A stretch of 53,073 nt of DNA from Brevundimonas diminuta 470-4 (GCA_000318405.1 KB291775.1:1-53073); one strand, 5' to 3'. Positions 33,022-41,755 are shown, numbered from the stretch's first letter. Made by a program: numbers and translations. The notes: generated by a model from the letters alone, not told the origin.

Positions 33022-35556
33022 TCAGTCCACCCCCATCTTTCGCAGGGCGGGCCTCAGGCTGACGGCGCCGTCGCGGAAATCGGCCCAGGCGTCGGGCCGC
33101 TCAAGCAGCTCAGGCCAGACCCACAGATTGTAGTCGGCCGGATTCAGCCCCGGCTTGACGTGATCCCACGACAGGGGAAAGGCGATCCCCGCCCCCGGCC
33201 GGGCGCGCGGCGACCAGGGCGCCACGGCGGTCGCCATCCGGCCGTTGCGCAGATAGTCGATGAATATCTTTCCGCCCCGCGCCTTCTTGGCCAGCGTGGT
33301 GGTGAAGCGGTCGGGCGCCTCGGCCTTGACGGCCTCGGACACAGCCTTGGCGAAGGCCTTGTTCTGATCCCAGCTGACTTTCGACCGCCCGTCGGCGCGG
33401 ATGGGGACGACCAAATGCAGCCCCTTGCCGCCTGTCGTCTTGACGAAGGGATTGAGGCCCAACGCCACCAGCTTCGCCTTCACCACATGAGCGGCGGCGA
33501 TCACGTCGTCGAAGTCCAGCCCCACGTCAGGGTCCAGATCGAAGGTGATCTGGTCAGGCGTCTCCGGATCGCCCGGCTTGCAGCCCCAGGGGTGCAGCTC
33601 CAGTCCGCCCGACTGAGCCACGGCCGCCAGCCCGCCGACATCGACAACGGCGACGTAGGGGGTGCGCGCCTTGACGTCGATCAGCTTGAGCCGCGGGTTC
33701 GACCCGGCCATGGCGTGACGCTGGAAGAAGGTCTGGCCCTCTATGCCGTCCGGGGCGCGGATGATCGATGTCGGCCGGTCGGCGACATGGGGCAGCATCC
33801 GCTCTGCCGCCGCCTCGTAATAGCGCGCCAGATCAGCCTTGGTGATCGGCGGGCGCCCGTCGGCGCCGGGCCACAGCACCTTGTCCGCGCTGGAGATGGC
33901 GACGCCCGCCACCGTGACCTTGCCGCCCTTTCGCGGCGTCTGCGACGCGGCAGGCGCCTGCGGCGCGTCCGTGACGTCCTCGGCGGTCTTGTCGTCGCGC
34001 AGGCCCTTGAACGCCGCCTGCCGCAAGGCGCCGGACTCGGTGTAGCCGCCGTGCTCGATTTCGGCGACCAGCCTCGGCTTCACCCAGTGGATGTCCTTGC
34101 CGCTCTTGGGCGCGCCGGTGCCGACGAAGGGATTCTTGTCCGCCGCCTCGGCCTTCAATGCGGGGATGAGCAGCCGCGTCGCCGTTTCGCCAAAACCCGT
34201 CCCGACCCGGCCGAGGTATTTCAGCCCGCCTTTCTCACGCACCCCGACCAGCAGCGAGCGGAACCGGCTGCCGCCTTCCGACGACCAGCCGCCGATGACG
34301 ACCTCATCGCGGCCACGGCGTTTGGACTTCACCCAGCTTGACGACCGGCCCGCGTGATAGGGCGCGTCCAGCTTCTTGGAGATGACGCCTTCCAGATGCA
34401 TCCGACAGGCGCTTTCCAGCACCGCCTGCCCGGTGGAGGCGAAATGCTCGACGTAGCGCAGACGCGCGGCGTCCTTCGCGCCGATGCGGTCGATATAGGC
34501 CTGCAGCCGCGCCTTGCGGTGCGACAACGGCAGCCTGCGCAGATCCTCCGCCCCCTCGAACAACAGGTCGAAGGCGAAGTAGACGAGCCGATCCGTCTCC
34601 CCCTCCGATATCGCCGCCTGAAGGGCGCTGAAGTCCGGCATGTGGTCGTCGTCCAGCGCGCATAGTTCGCCGTCGATCACCGCATCGGGCCAGCCCGCCG
34701 CATCCGTCGCTAACTCGGGAAACCGGTCGCTCCAGTCCAGACCCTTGCGGGTTCTCAGCACCGCCTGGCCGCCGCCGATCCCGATCTGCAGCCGATAGCC
34801 GTCGAACTTGATCTCATGCGCCCAACCGGCAGCCGAGGGCGGATGGTCCACCGCCTTGCACAACTGGATCGGGACGAAGGCGTGCGGCTGTTTCGCCTTG
34901 GACGTCGCCTTAGACGGCGCGGGCTTGGGCGGCGCCTTGCGGCGGGTGGGTTTGGATGATGTCCATTGCGCGTCGCCCTCCGCGATCTGAGCCAGGGAGC
35001 GGCCGCTCGTCACCGAAGCGTCGATCTGCGCGAGGGCGTCGCCTTCGCCGGCGACGGCGTGTTCGTCCTTCTCCTTCAGCAGCAGCCAGTTGTTGCGCTT
35101 GGACGGCTTGCCCCGGTCGCTCTTCAGCCGGATCAGCGCCCATTTGCCCTTCAGCCGCTCGCCATGAAGGATCATCTTGATCTGGCCGCGCGCCCAGGCC
35201 GCCTCAAGGTCCGGCTCCTGCGGCTCCCAGGTTCCCACATCCCACAGCTGCACCGTGCCCGCGCCGTAGTTGCCCGCCGGGATGGTCCCTTCGAAGCCGC
35301 CGTAATCGAGCGGGTGATCCTCCACCTCCACCGCCAGCCGCTTGATCGCCGGGTCGCGCGACGGGGCCTTAGTCACGGCCCAGGACTTCAGCACCCCGTC
35401 CGCCTCGATGCGGAAATCGTAGTGCAGCCGCGTCGCCGCATGGCGCTGGATCACGAAACGCCGCGCGTCCTTGTTCCCGGTGCGCCGAGCGCCCTTGGGT
35501 TCCGGCGTCTGCTCGAAACGCCGCTTGGCCTGATAGGTCTTCAGTTCGCCGCGCAT
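33022..35556 (-). CDS. ligD: ATP-dependent DNA ligase D (NHEJ), PE-Lig-Pol order
   Basis: 844-residue multifunctional LigD with three domains in the Pseudomonas-like order. The 3'-phosphoesterase domain is at about 25-165 (FVIQRHAATRLHYDFRIE with His39/His45). The ligase domain is at about 225-525, nucleotidyl Lys250 in HEIKFDGYR, followed by MRT-like RTRKGLDW. The polymerase/primase domain is at about 545-840 (TSIIRAPDG, FQRHAM, DLDPDVG with the catalytic DxD-type aspartates). The linker around 200-222 is Lys/Pro-rich (PTRRKAPPKPAPSK). With Ku it repairs double-strand breaks. It is convergent with ku; there is no room for an intrinsic terminator between them. Confidence 0.95.
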   Translation of the reverse strand: MRGELKTYQAKRRFEQTPEPKGARRTGNKDARRFVIQRHAATRLHYDFRIEADGVLKSWAVTKAPSRDPAIKRLAVEVEDHPLDYGGFEGTIPAGNYGAGTVQLWDVGTWEPQEPDLEAAWARGQIKMILHGERLKGKWALIRLKSDRGKPSKRNNWLLLKEKDEHAVAGEGDALAQIDASVTSGRSLAQIAEGDAQWTSSKPTRRKAPPKPAPSKATSKAKQPHAFVPIQLCKAVDHPPSAAGWAHEIKFDGYRLQIGIGGGQAVLRTRKGLDWSDRFPELATDAAGWPDAVIDGELCALDDDHMPDFSALQAAISEGETDRLVYFAFDLLFEGAEDLRRLPLSHRKARLQAYIDRIGAKDAARLRYVEHFASTGQAVLESACRMHLEGVISKKLDAPYHAGRSSSWVKSKRRGRDEVVIGGWSSEGGSRFRSLLVGVREKGGLKYLGRVGTGFGETATRLLIPALKAEAADKNPFVGTGAPKSGKDIHWVKPRLVAEIEHGGYTESGALRQAAFKGLRDDKTAEDVTDAPQAPAASQTPRKGGKVTVAGVAISSADKVLWPGADGRPPITKADLARYYEAAAERMLPHVADRPTSIIRAPDGIEGQTFFQRHAMAGSNPRLKLIDVKARTPYVAVVDVGGLAAVAQSGGLELHPWGCKPGDPETPDQITFDLDPDVGLDFDDVIAAAHVVKAKLVALGLNPFVKTTGGKGLHLVVPIRADGRSKVSWDQNKAFAKAVSEAVKAEAPDRFTTTLAKKARGGKIFIDYLRNGRMATAVAPWSPRARPGAGIAFPLSWDHVKPGLNPADYNLWVWPELLERPDAWADFRDGAVSLRPALRKMGVD

Positions 35557-35619
35557 GAACGCTTAATCCGTCCGCGTGAAAACCGTTGCGATGCGACGGC
35601 GGCCGCGCCCGGTCTGACG

Positions 35620-36870
35620 TCAGCCGAAGCGTTCGATCCGCAGGGCGTCGGTCCAGCCCGGCGTAGGCCGGCCCAGCGCCATCTGCTCAACGATTTCCGC
35701 CGTCCGCGCCGCCGTCGTCAGGCCCAGATGCTGGTGGCCGAACGCATAATGCACCTGAGGATGAGCGTTCAGCCGTCCGATGGCGGGCAGATAGTCCGGC
35801 AGGGTCGGCCGGGGGCCGCACCACCGATCAGGCTGCGCCGAAAAGGCCACGCCCAGTTCGCGCAGATGCGCCTCGATGCTGCGCCACTTGCGCGGATCCG
35901 ACCGGGCGGAGGGAGCGCCGAACTCGACATGGCTGGAGGCGCGCAGGCCCCCGTCGAAACGAGCGACCGCCAGGGCCCGGTCCTCGAAGACGGTCAGAGG
36001 CAGGTCGTCGGGCCAGTCATGCTGGGCCGACTGCACCGAATAGCCCCGCTCGCCGATCAGGGGGACACGCACGCCCAGCGGCGCCATCAGATGCTCCGAC
36101 CAAGCCCCGGCCGCGACCACGACGCGATCGGCGTGGATGACTGTTCCGTCCGACAGGGCGACCTCGGCGGCGTCGGCCGCGGGCCGGATGGCGGCGGCAT
36201 CGGCGTGGACCGTCTGCCCGCCTTTGTCGAAGAAGGCGGACAGCAGAGCGTCGCGCACCGCCTGCGGTTCGCTGACCTGACCCGTGCCGGTGAACCGGAT
36301 TCCGCCTGCCGGGCGCTGGCGCAGGACGGCGTCATACGCGGCCAGTTCCTCAGCCTCCATCACGCGGAAGCGCGCCCCGCCCGTGCGCGCGGCGCTCCAG
36401 CTCGCCAGCCCGCGCCGGGCCGCTTCGGGCGTGGACCAGACCACCGTGTGGCCCGTCGCGCGGATCAACCCCTCGGGCGCCTCCGCCAGGACGGCCAGAC
36501 GCCGCCAGGCGCCGACCGGATCATCCAGCAGATGCGCCAGAACCTCGGCTCCGTGAGCGACGGCCGCCGGGCGGCACGCCGCCAGGAAGCGCAGCGCCCA
36601 TGGCCCCCACAAGGACGCATCCCGCGCACGAAAGTCCAGCGGCCCGCCAAAGGCGAACAGTCGCCAGAGGGCGCTCTTGAGGGTCGCGGGCGAGGGCATG
36701 GGCTCGCATTGCTCGGCGGCGATGTGGCCGATGTTGCCGAAGGAGGCGCCGCGTCGCGCATCGCCTCGGTCGATCAGCGTGGTCTCGAAGCCCGCCGCCT
36801 GGAGCCGAAGCGCCGTCGCCGCCCCGACCAGCCCCCCGCCGACGACGGCCCAGCGGCGGGGTGGCGTCAT
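35620..36870 (-). CDS. FAD-dependent D-amino acid/D-hydroxyproline dehydrogenase (DadA-type)
   Basis: 416-residue DadA-type flavoprotein. The N-terminal dinucleotide motif is VVGGGLVGAATALRLQAAG (about 9-27), and GASFGNIGHIA (about 41-51) is the typical second FAD contact. The C-terminal FGHQHLGLTTAARTAEIV holds the FAD-binding end. Given the neighbouring hydroxyproline epimerase and DapA-type deaminase, the likely substrate is cis-4-hydroxy-D-proline, oxidised to pyrroline-4-hydroxy-2-carboxylate; this is inferred from the known pathway. The ATG at 36870 overlaps the M24 peptidase stop (ATGA), so the two form an operon from the GTATAT operator at 38044. Confidence 0.85.
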   Translation of the reverse strand: MTPPRRWAVVGGGLVGAATALRLQAAGFETTLIDRGDARRGASFGNIGHIAAEQCEPMPSPATLKSALWRLFAFGGPLDFRARDASLWGPWALRFLAACRPAAVAHGAEVLAHLLDDPVGAWRRLAVLAEAPEGLIRATGHTVVWSTPEAARRGLASWSAARTGGARFRVMEAEELAAYDAVLRQRPAGGIRFTGTGQVSEPQAVRDALLSAFFDKGGQTVHADAAAIRPAADAAEVALSDGTVIHADRVVVAAGAWSEHLMAPLGVRVPLIGERGYSVQSAQHDWPDDLPLTVFEDRALAVARFDGGLRASSHVEFGAPSARSDPRKWRSIEAHLRELGVAFSAQPDRWCGPRPTLPDYLPAIGRLNAHPQVHYAFGHQHLGLTTAARTAEIVEQMALGRPTPGWTDALRIERFG

Positions 36871-38036
36871 GCCGCCGCGCCCTCGCCGAACGGATCGTCG
36901 AGGCTATGCGACGGCTCGGTGAACCAGACGGGCCCTTCCTCGGTCATGTAGAAATGGTCTTCGAGGCGCACGCCGTACCGGCCGGGAATGACCAGCATCG
37001 GCTCGTTCGAGAAGCACATGCCGGGCGCCAGAGGCGTGGCGTCGCCGCGCACCAGATTGGGCGCTTCGTGAATGTCCAGGCCGATGCCGTGGCCGGTGCG
37101 GTGGGGCAGGCCCGGCAGCCGGTAATCGGGGCCATAGCCGAGGCCGGTCAGATAGTCGCGCGCGGCGGCGTCGATGCTGGCGCAGGTTGCCCCCACGGCG
37201 GCGGCGGCGAAGGCGCGCGCCTGCGCTTCCTTTTCATGCGCCCAGACATGGCGGAAGTCGTCGCTCGGCCGGCCGAAGACATAGGTGCGCGTGATGTCCG
37301 AGTGATAGCCGTCCACCAGGGTCCCGGTGTCGATCAGCACCACATCGTCCGCCGCCAGGGCGCGGTCGCCCTCGCCGCCGTGCGGCAGGCAGGTGTCGTC
37401 GCCGAAGGAGACGAGGCAGAACCAGGACCCGCCCTCGCCGCCCAGAGCGCGGTGTTCGGCGTCGATGAAGGCCTTGACCTCGGAGGTGCGCACGCCCGCC
37501 TTCAGCCAGTGGCGGGTGCGGCGCTGGACTTCCAGAGTGATGGCCTTGGCGCGGGTCAGAAGGGCGATCTCGGCCGCCGATTTGATGCTGCGCTGGGCGA
37601 CGATCAGCGGGCCGCCGTCCGTGACGCGATCGGCTCCCAGAACGCGGCTGAGGCCGAGCCAGATGAAGGCCGCCGCCTGATCGTCGATCGCCAGCACGCC
37701 GCCCTCGGGAAGGCTGGCCGCCGCCAAGGCATAGGGGCTTTCTTCCTCTTCCCAGGTCAGGATGTCTCCCGCGACGGCGCCCGCCGTCAGCCCGGCCACC
37801 TTGTCCAACTCAAACCGGGGACAGATGTACTGGACCCGGCCGTCGGCATGGATCAACGCGCCCGTCAGCCGCTCGGACGGATGCCAGTCCAGCCCCGTAT
37901 AATAGCGCAACGACGCCGTGGGCCCGACCAGCAGTGCCGCCAATCCCTCGGCTTTCAGCCGCGCGGCCAGGGCGGCGATGCGGTCCTGTCGTTCGGCGAC
38001 GGTGATGGGCGGGGCGCTGGGCGGAAGAAAAGTCAT
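36867..38036 (-). CDS. M24-family Xaa-Pro peptidase
   Basis: 389-residue M24 'pita-bread' metallopeptidase of the Xaa-Pro dipeptidase/aminopeptidase group. The N-terminal creatinase-like domain (about 1-155) is followed by the catalytic domain. Metal ligands are visible: VLIDTGTLVDGYHSDITRTYVF (two Asp), HRTGHGIGLDIHEAP (His) and the Glu residues in SNEPMLVIPGRYGVRLEDHF. It may release hydroxyproline or proline from dipeptides such as those from collagen, which would feed the catabolic genes beside it. It is first in an operon with the DadA-type dehydrogenase and is divergent from the TSUP permease. The GTATAT operator starts 8 bases upstream of its ATG. Confidence 0.88.
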   Translation of the reverse strand: MTFLPPSAPPITVAERQDRIAALAARLKAEGLAALLVGPTASLRYYTGLDWHPSERLTGALIHADGRVQYICPRFELDKVAGLTAGAVAGDILTWEEEESPYALAAASLPEGGVLAIDDQAAAFIWLGLSRVLGADRVTDGGPLIVAQRSIKSAAEIALLTRAKAITLEVQRRTRHWLKAGVRTSEVKAFIDAEHRALGGEGGSWFCLVSFGDDTCLPHGGEGDRALAADDVVLIDTGTLVDGYHSDITRTYVFGRPSDDFRHVWAHEKEAQARAFAAAAVGATCASIDAAARDYLTGLGYGPDYRLPGLPHRTGHGIGLDIHEAPNLVRGDATPLAPGMCFSNEPMLVIPGRYGVRLEDHFYMTEEGPVWFTEPSHSLDDPFGEGAAA

Positions 38037-38043
38037 GGCATGA

Positions 38044-38062
38044 ATGTATATTGTATATGATT
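38044..38062. promoter_or_regulatory. Predicted GntR operator C
   Basis: ATGTATATTGTATATGATT between the divergent M24 and TSUP genes. It contains the direct repeat TGTATAT-TGTATATG. GTATA-N2-GTATATGATT is shared exactly in form with the site at 41756-41775. Likely bound by the FCD-type GntR encoded at 39036; binding is inference. Confidence 0.6.
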
Positions 38063-38134
38063 TTCAGTCATGTTTTCTTTCATTCCTCGGATCGCCCGTA
38101 AAGGGCGGCGAGGACCTCGGGGGAGGGAAGCATC

Positions 38135-39013
38135 ATGATTATAGCCGTTCTGCTGACGGCGCTGGCGCTGCTGGCCGCCTTCTACGCCGTCCAACTGGTC
38201 CGCACCGCCAAGGCGCGCGGCGCGTTGAAGCCCAAGGCCGAAGGCGTAGCCATCGGCGCCGTCGCCAACTTCTTCGATGCGCTGGGCATAGGCTCCTTCG
38301 CCCCGACCACGGCCTGGCTGCGGTTCCGCAAACTTGTGCCCGACAGCTTTCTTCCAGCGGTGCTGAACGCCGGACACTGCCTGCCCACGGTCATGCAGGG
38401 CCTCGTCTTCATGAAGCTGATCCAGGTCGATCCGGTGCTGCTGATCGCGTGTATCGGCGCCTCGATCCTGGGGGCGGTCATCGGCGCGCCCATTGTGCTG
38501 CGTCTGCCGGTGCGTGCGGTTCAGATGGTGGTCGGCGCGGCCCTGCTGATCGCCGCCGCCCTTTACGCCATTACCAATCTGAACCTGATGCCTGCAGGCG
38601 GAGAAGCGGTCGCCCTGGACGGCCATCTGTTCCTGATCGCCGTCCTGGCCCATGTGCTGATGGGCGCCCTGATGAGCTTCGGCATCGGCCTTTATGCGCC
38701 TTCGCTGATCATGCTCAGCCTGATGGGCATGAACCCGACGGCGGCCTTCCCGATCATGATGGGCGCCTGCGCCTTCCTGATGCCGGTGTCGAGTCTGCGC
38801 TTCATCAAGAGCGAGCGCATCGACCTGCGGCTGGTGCTGGGCATGGCAATCGGGGGCATACCCGCGGTGTTGCTGGCCGCCTTCGTCATCACCTCCCTGC
38901 CGCTGACGGTGCTGCGCTGGGGCGTGGTGCTGGTGGTGCTCTACGCCGCCGTCAACCTGCTGATGACTGCGCTGAAGGCCCGCCAGCAGCCTGTTCCCGC
39001 GGAACAGGGCTGA
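38135..39013 (+). CDS. TSUP (TauE/SafE) family permease
   Basis: 292-residue integral membrane protein of the TauE/SafE (TSUP) family, about eight helices. The N-terminal helix MIIAVLLTALALLAAFYAV is followed by the family motif GAVANFFDALGIGSFAPT (about 46-63), and the second repeat holds GIGLYAPSLIMLSLMGM (about 184-200), the matching half-site. TSUP members export or import organosulfonates, sulfite or small organic acids. It shares the intergenic operator with the M24/DadA operon, which points to a substrate or by-product of hydroxyproline metabolism; this is inference. Shine-Dalgarno GGGAGG precedes ATG 38135. Confidence 0.88.
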   Translation: MIIAVLLTALALLAAFYAVQLVRTAKARGALKPKAEGVAIGAVANFFDALGIGSFAPTTAWLRFRKLVPDSFLPAVLNAGHCLPTVMQGLVFMKLIQVDPVLLIACIGASILGAVIGAPIVLRLPVRAVQMVVGAALLIAAALYAITNLNLMPAGGEAVALDGHLFLIAVLAHVLMGALMSFGIGLYAPSLIMLSLMGMNPTAAFPIMMGACAFLMPVSSLRFIKSERIDLRLVLGMAIGGIPAVLLAAFVITSLPLTVLRWGVVLVVLYAAVNLLMTALKARQQPVPAEQG

Positions 39014-39031
39014 CGAGCCCCCGCAGGGGCT
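38990..39031. terminator. Double hairpin between TSUP and gntR
   Basis: Two perfect hairpins in tail-to-tail position. The first is CCTGTTCC/GGAACAGG (38990-39008, loop 3), lying in the last codons of the TSUP gene. The second is AGCCCC/GGGGCT (39016-39031, loop 4), between the two stops. No T-run follows on either strand, so termination may need Rho or be incomplete. Confidence 0.5.
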
Positions 39032-39035
39032 GCGA

Positions 39036-39713
39036 TCAGCCTCGCCCGTCGCGCTGAGCGAACTCCTCGCGCAGGTCGGACAGGGTGTGTTGCAGGTGGT
39101 CCGCCACCAGACGGCGCACCCTGTCGGCATCGCGGGCCAGCCAGGCCTGAAGGATGTCCTGATGCTCGGCCTCGGCCGTCAGATGGCGCCCCTTGTGCTC
39201 AAGGTGCTTGCGCACATAGCGGTCGGCCATGACGTGAAGCCGGCTGGTGATCTCCGTGGTCAGGGCGCGCTTGCTAGGCTGCACCAGAGCCATGTGGAAG
39301 GCCCGGTTCAGAGGGCCGACGGTCGGCATTCCGCCAGCCGCCGCCGCGTTCAACTGGGCCAGCACCTGACGGGCCTCCTCCTGACGGGCGTCATCGGCGA
39401 CCAGACACGCCTCGGCCGCCGCATCAGGCTCCAGCTTGAGGCGGAGTTCGAAGATCTCTTCGACCTCGGCCGCGCTCATGCCGCGCGCGAAAAAGCCCCG
39501 GTTGGCGTGCGACACCACCAGCCCGTCCTGCTCCAGCCGCACCAGGGCTTCGCGCAGCGGAATCTTCGAAACGTTCAGGTCCGCCGCCAGGGCGTCCTGC
39601 CGGATCGGCACGTCCGGCGCGATCGCGCCTGACAGGATCATGTCGCGCACAACCTCCATCAGGCGGTCGGACAGGGTGCGGACTTCAAGCGGAGATGCGG
39701 CCATGCAGTTCAT
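39036..39713 (-). CDS. GntR-family regulator, FCD subfamily (hydroxyproline regulon)
   Basis: About 225 residues. An N-terminal winged helix (about 5-75; MILSGAIAPDVPIRQDALAADLNVSKIPLREALVRLEQDGLV) is followed by an all-helical FCD ligand domain (about 85-215; EEIFELRLKLEPDAA with the Arg/Asp/His metal-site pattern, and AEHQDILQAWLARDADRVRRLVADHLQ). FCD regulators usually repress catabolic genes and release on binding a substrate-like acid. The start is uncertain: ATG 39713, ATG 39704, or further upstream in frame at ATG 39752 or TTG 39770; 39713 is used because a hairpin covers the upstream alternatives. Third gene behind dapA-like and epimerase. The three related GTATA operators in the cluster are its likely targets. 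Confidence 0.88.
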   Translation of the reverse strand: MNCMAASPLEVRTLSDRLMEVVRDMILSGAIAPDVPIRQDALAADLNVSKIPLREALVRLEQDGLVVSHANRGFFARGMSAAEVEEIFELRLKLEPDAAAEACLVADDARQEEARQVLAQLNAAAAGGMPTVGPLNRAFHMALVQPSKRALTTEITSRLHVMADRYVRKHLEHKGRHLTAEAEHQDILQAWLARDADRVRRLVADHLQHTLSDLREEFAQRDGRG

Positions 39714-39720
39714 CAAGTCG

Positions 39721-39750
39721 AAAAGGCTGGGCCGGTCGCCCGGTCCAGCC
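39721..39750 (-). terminator. Attenuator-like hairpin before gntR
   Basis: On the minus strand GGCTGG (39750-39745) pairs with CCAGCC (39730-39725), with an inner CCGG/CCGG helix around GCGA, and is followed by TTTT. It stands between the epimerase stop (39789) and the preferred gntR start (39713), and could lower read-through into the regulator gene. Confidence 0.5.
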
Positions 39751-39788
39751 ATAACGCGCGCCGAACGCAATTACGACGCGCAAGTCTT

Positions 39789-40787
39789 TCAGACGACCTG
39801 GAAGCCCGCCCAGAAGGGATCCTTGCGGTCCACCCAGATGGTGTTGAAGCCGGTGGCGACGGCCGACCCTTCGATGGAGGGCACGATCGCCTTGTGGTCG
39901 CCCACCGTGGTCTCGGCTTCCACGCGGCCGATGAACCGGCTGCAGATATAGCTTTCGTGGACGAAGGCGTCGCCGACCTTCAGCCGCCCCTTGGCGTGCA
40001 GATGAGCCAGCCGCGCCGAGGTGCCGGTGCCGCAGGGGCTGCGGTCGATGGCCTTGTCGCCGTAGAAGACGGCGTTGCGGCCGTCAGCGCCCTCGCCCTT
40101 GGGCTTGTCGGCCCACAGCACGTGGCTGACGCCATTGATCGAGGGCTCGTCCGGGTGGACCGGATGGAAGGCCGCCCGCACCCGCTCGCGCACCAGACCG
40201 CTCAGTTCGATGATGCGGCCGGCGCCCAGGTCATCCAGGCCGGTGTAGGCGCCCTGCGGCTCGACGATGGCGTAGTAGTTGCCGCCGTAGGACACGTCGA
40301 CGCTCAGCGGGCCGAGGCCCGGCACGTCGATCTCGATCCCTTCCGCCGCCAGATAGGCCGGGACGTTGCGGATGCGCACCGAGGTCACCTTATCGCCCTC
40401 GGTCTCATAGGCGATGTCCAGAACGCCCGCCGGGACCTCGACCTTCAGCCGCCCCGGCGTGCGCGGCCGGATCAGGCCATGCTCCAGCCCGAAGGTGATC
40501 ATGCCGATCGTCCCGTGGCCGCACATGGGCAGGCAGCCGCTGGTCTCGATGAACAGGATGCCCGCGTCCGCATCCGGCAGGGTCGGCGGATACAGGAAGC
40601 CGCCGCTCATCATGTCGTGGCCGCGCGGCTCGAAACACAAGGAGGTGCGAATCCAGTCGTAGCGGCTCAGAAAGTCGAGCCGCCGCTCGGCCATGCTGGC
40701 CCCTGACAACAGGGGCGCGCCGCCGGCGACCAGGCGAACCGGGTTGCCGGCGGTATGACCGTCAATGCAGAAGAAGACGTCGCGCAT
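39789..40787 (-). CDS. 4-hydroxyproline 2-epimerase (proline racemase family)
   Basis: 332-residue proline racemase-fold enzyme. Both catalytic cysteines are present, Cys89 in MCGHGTIG and Cys252 in DRSPCGTGTSARL. Two Cys is the epimerase/racemase pattern; trans-3-hydroxyproline dehydratases carry Thr at the second place. The epimerase interconverts trans-4-hydroxy-L-proline and cis-4-hydroxy-D-proline, the first step of bacterial hydroxyproline use. It lies 12 bases after the DapA-type gene and before gntR in the same operon, and its product would feed the DadA-type dehydrogenase. No signal peptide; cytoplasmic. Confidence 0.92.
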   Translation of the reverse strand: MRDVFFCIDGHTAGNPVRLVAGGAPLLSGASMAERRLDFLSRYDWIRTSLCFEPRGHDMMSGGFLYPPTLPDADAGILFIETSGCLPMCGHGTIGMITFGLEHGLIRPRTPGRLKVEVPAGVLDIAYETEGDKVTSVRIRNVPAYLAAEGIEIDVPGLGPLSVDVSYGGNYYAIVEPQGAYTGLDDLGAGRIIELSGLVRERVRAAFHPVHPDEPSINGVSHVLWADKPKGEGADGRNAVFYGDKAIDRSPCGTGTSARLAHLHAKGRLKVGDAFVHESYICSRFIGRVEAETTVGDHKAIVPSIEGSAVATGFNTIWVDRKDPFWAGFQVV

Positions 40788-40799
40788 TCAGGTTCCCGA

Positions 40800-41729
40800 T
40801 CAGACGATCTTCACGGCCTTGCCCGAGCCGATCGGGCGCGTTTCCGCCGCCTTCTCGACCATGGCGATGACCTCGGCCCGACGGGCGCCCGCCAGCGGCA
40901 TGCGCGGCATACGGACCCGCTCGCTGCCCCGGCCCATGATCATTTCGGACAGCTTGATCGACTGAACCAGATCCGAAACTGAATCCAGGTGCAGCAGGGG
41001 CATGAACCAGCGATAGATCTCCAGCGCACGGGCGATATCGCCGTCCTTGACCGCGCGGACCAGAGCCACGGACTCTTCAGGGAAGGCGTTGGTCAGGCCC
41101 GAGACCCAGCCCTTGGCGCCCAGGATCATCCCTTCCAGCGCCACGTCGTCCAGGCCGACCATGACCGAATAGCGGTCGCCCAGCTCGTTGAAGATGTCGG
41201 TGATGCGCCGCGAATCCGGGGCGCTTTCCTTCAGGGCCACGATGTTCGGCACGTCCGACAGGCGACGCAGGTCGTCGTTGTTCAGCGTCTGACGATACAT
41301 CAGCGGGTTGTTGTAGAGCATGTTGGGCAGGCCGCTGGCGGCCGCCACCGCGCGGAAGTGCGCCTCAAGCTCGGCTGCGGTCGGCACATAGACCATGGCC
41401 GGCAGCACCATCAGGGCGTCCACGCCGATGTCCTCGGCGTCCCTGGCGTAGGCCTCGGCCCGGGCCGTCGTCAGTTCGCTGACGCCGGTGATGATCGGCA
41501 CGCGGCCATCGACGACCTCGACCGCCGCCTTGAGGACGGCCCGCTTTTCTTCTGGCTCCAGCGAGTTGTTCTCGCCCACGGTGCCCAGCACGATGATGGC
41601 GTCGACGCCATCACGGATCAGGCCGTCCAGAACCTTCTGGGTGGAGTCGAAATCGACCCCCAGGCTCTCATTGAACTGCGTGGTGGCCGCCGGAACCACC
41701 CCGGTCCAATCCAGCTTCATTCCCGCCAT
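40800..41729 (-). CDS. DapA-family protein, likely pyrroline-4-hydroxy-2-carboxylate deaminase
   Basis: 309-residue class I aldolase-type TIM barrel of the DapA/DHDPS family. The Schiff-base Lys167 stands in IVALKES, Tyr139 in MLYNNP, and the substrate-carboxylate loop is GTVGENNSL (49-57). In hydroxyproline clusters this subfamily deaminates pyrroline-4-hydroxy-2-carboxylate to alpha-ketoglutarate semialdehyde; true DHDPS is unlikely given the context. Start ATG 41729 has GGGAGG upstream. The operator at 41756-41775 lies about 27 bases in front of the start. It heads the dapA-like/epimerase/gntR operon. Confidence 0.88.
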   Translation of the reverse strand: MAGMKLDWTGVVPAATTQFNESLGVDFDSTQKVLDGLIRDGVDAIIVLGTVGENNSLEPEEKRAVLKAAVEVVDGRVPIITGVSELTTARAEAYARDAEDIGVDALMVLPAMVYVPTAAELEAHFRAVAAASGLPNMLYNNPLMYRQTLNNDDLRRLSDVPNIVALKESAPDSRRITDIFNELGDRYSVMVGLDDVALEGMILGAKGWVSGLTNAFPEESVALVRAVKDGDIARALEIYRWFMPLLHLDSVSDLVQSIKLSEMIMGRGSERVRMPRMPLAGARRAEVIAMVEKAAETRPIGSGKAVKIV

Positions 41730-41755
41730 TTGCTGCTTCCTCCCGAGCCTGCATA

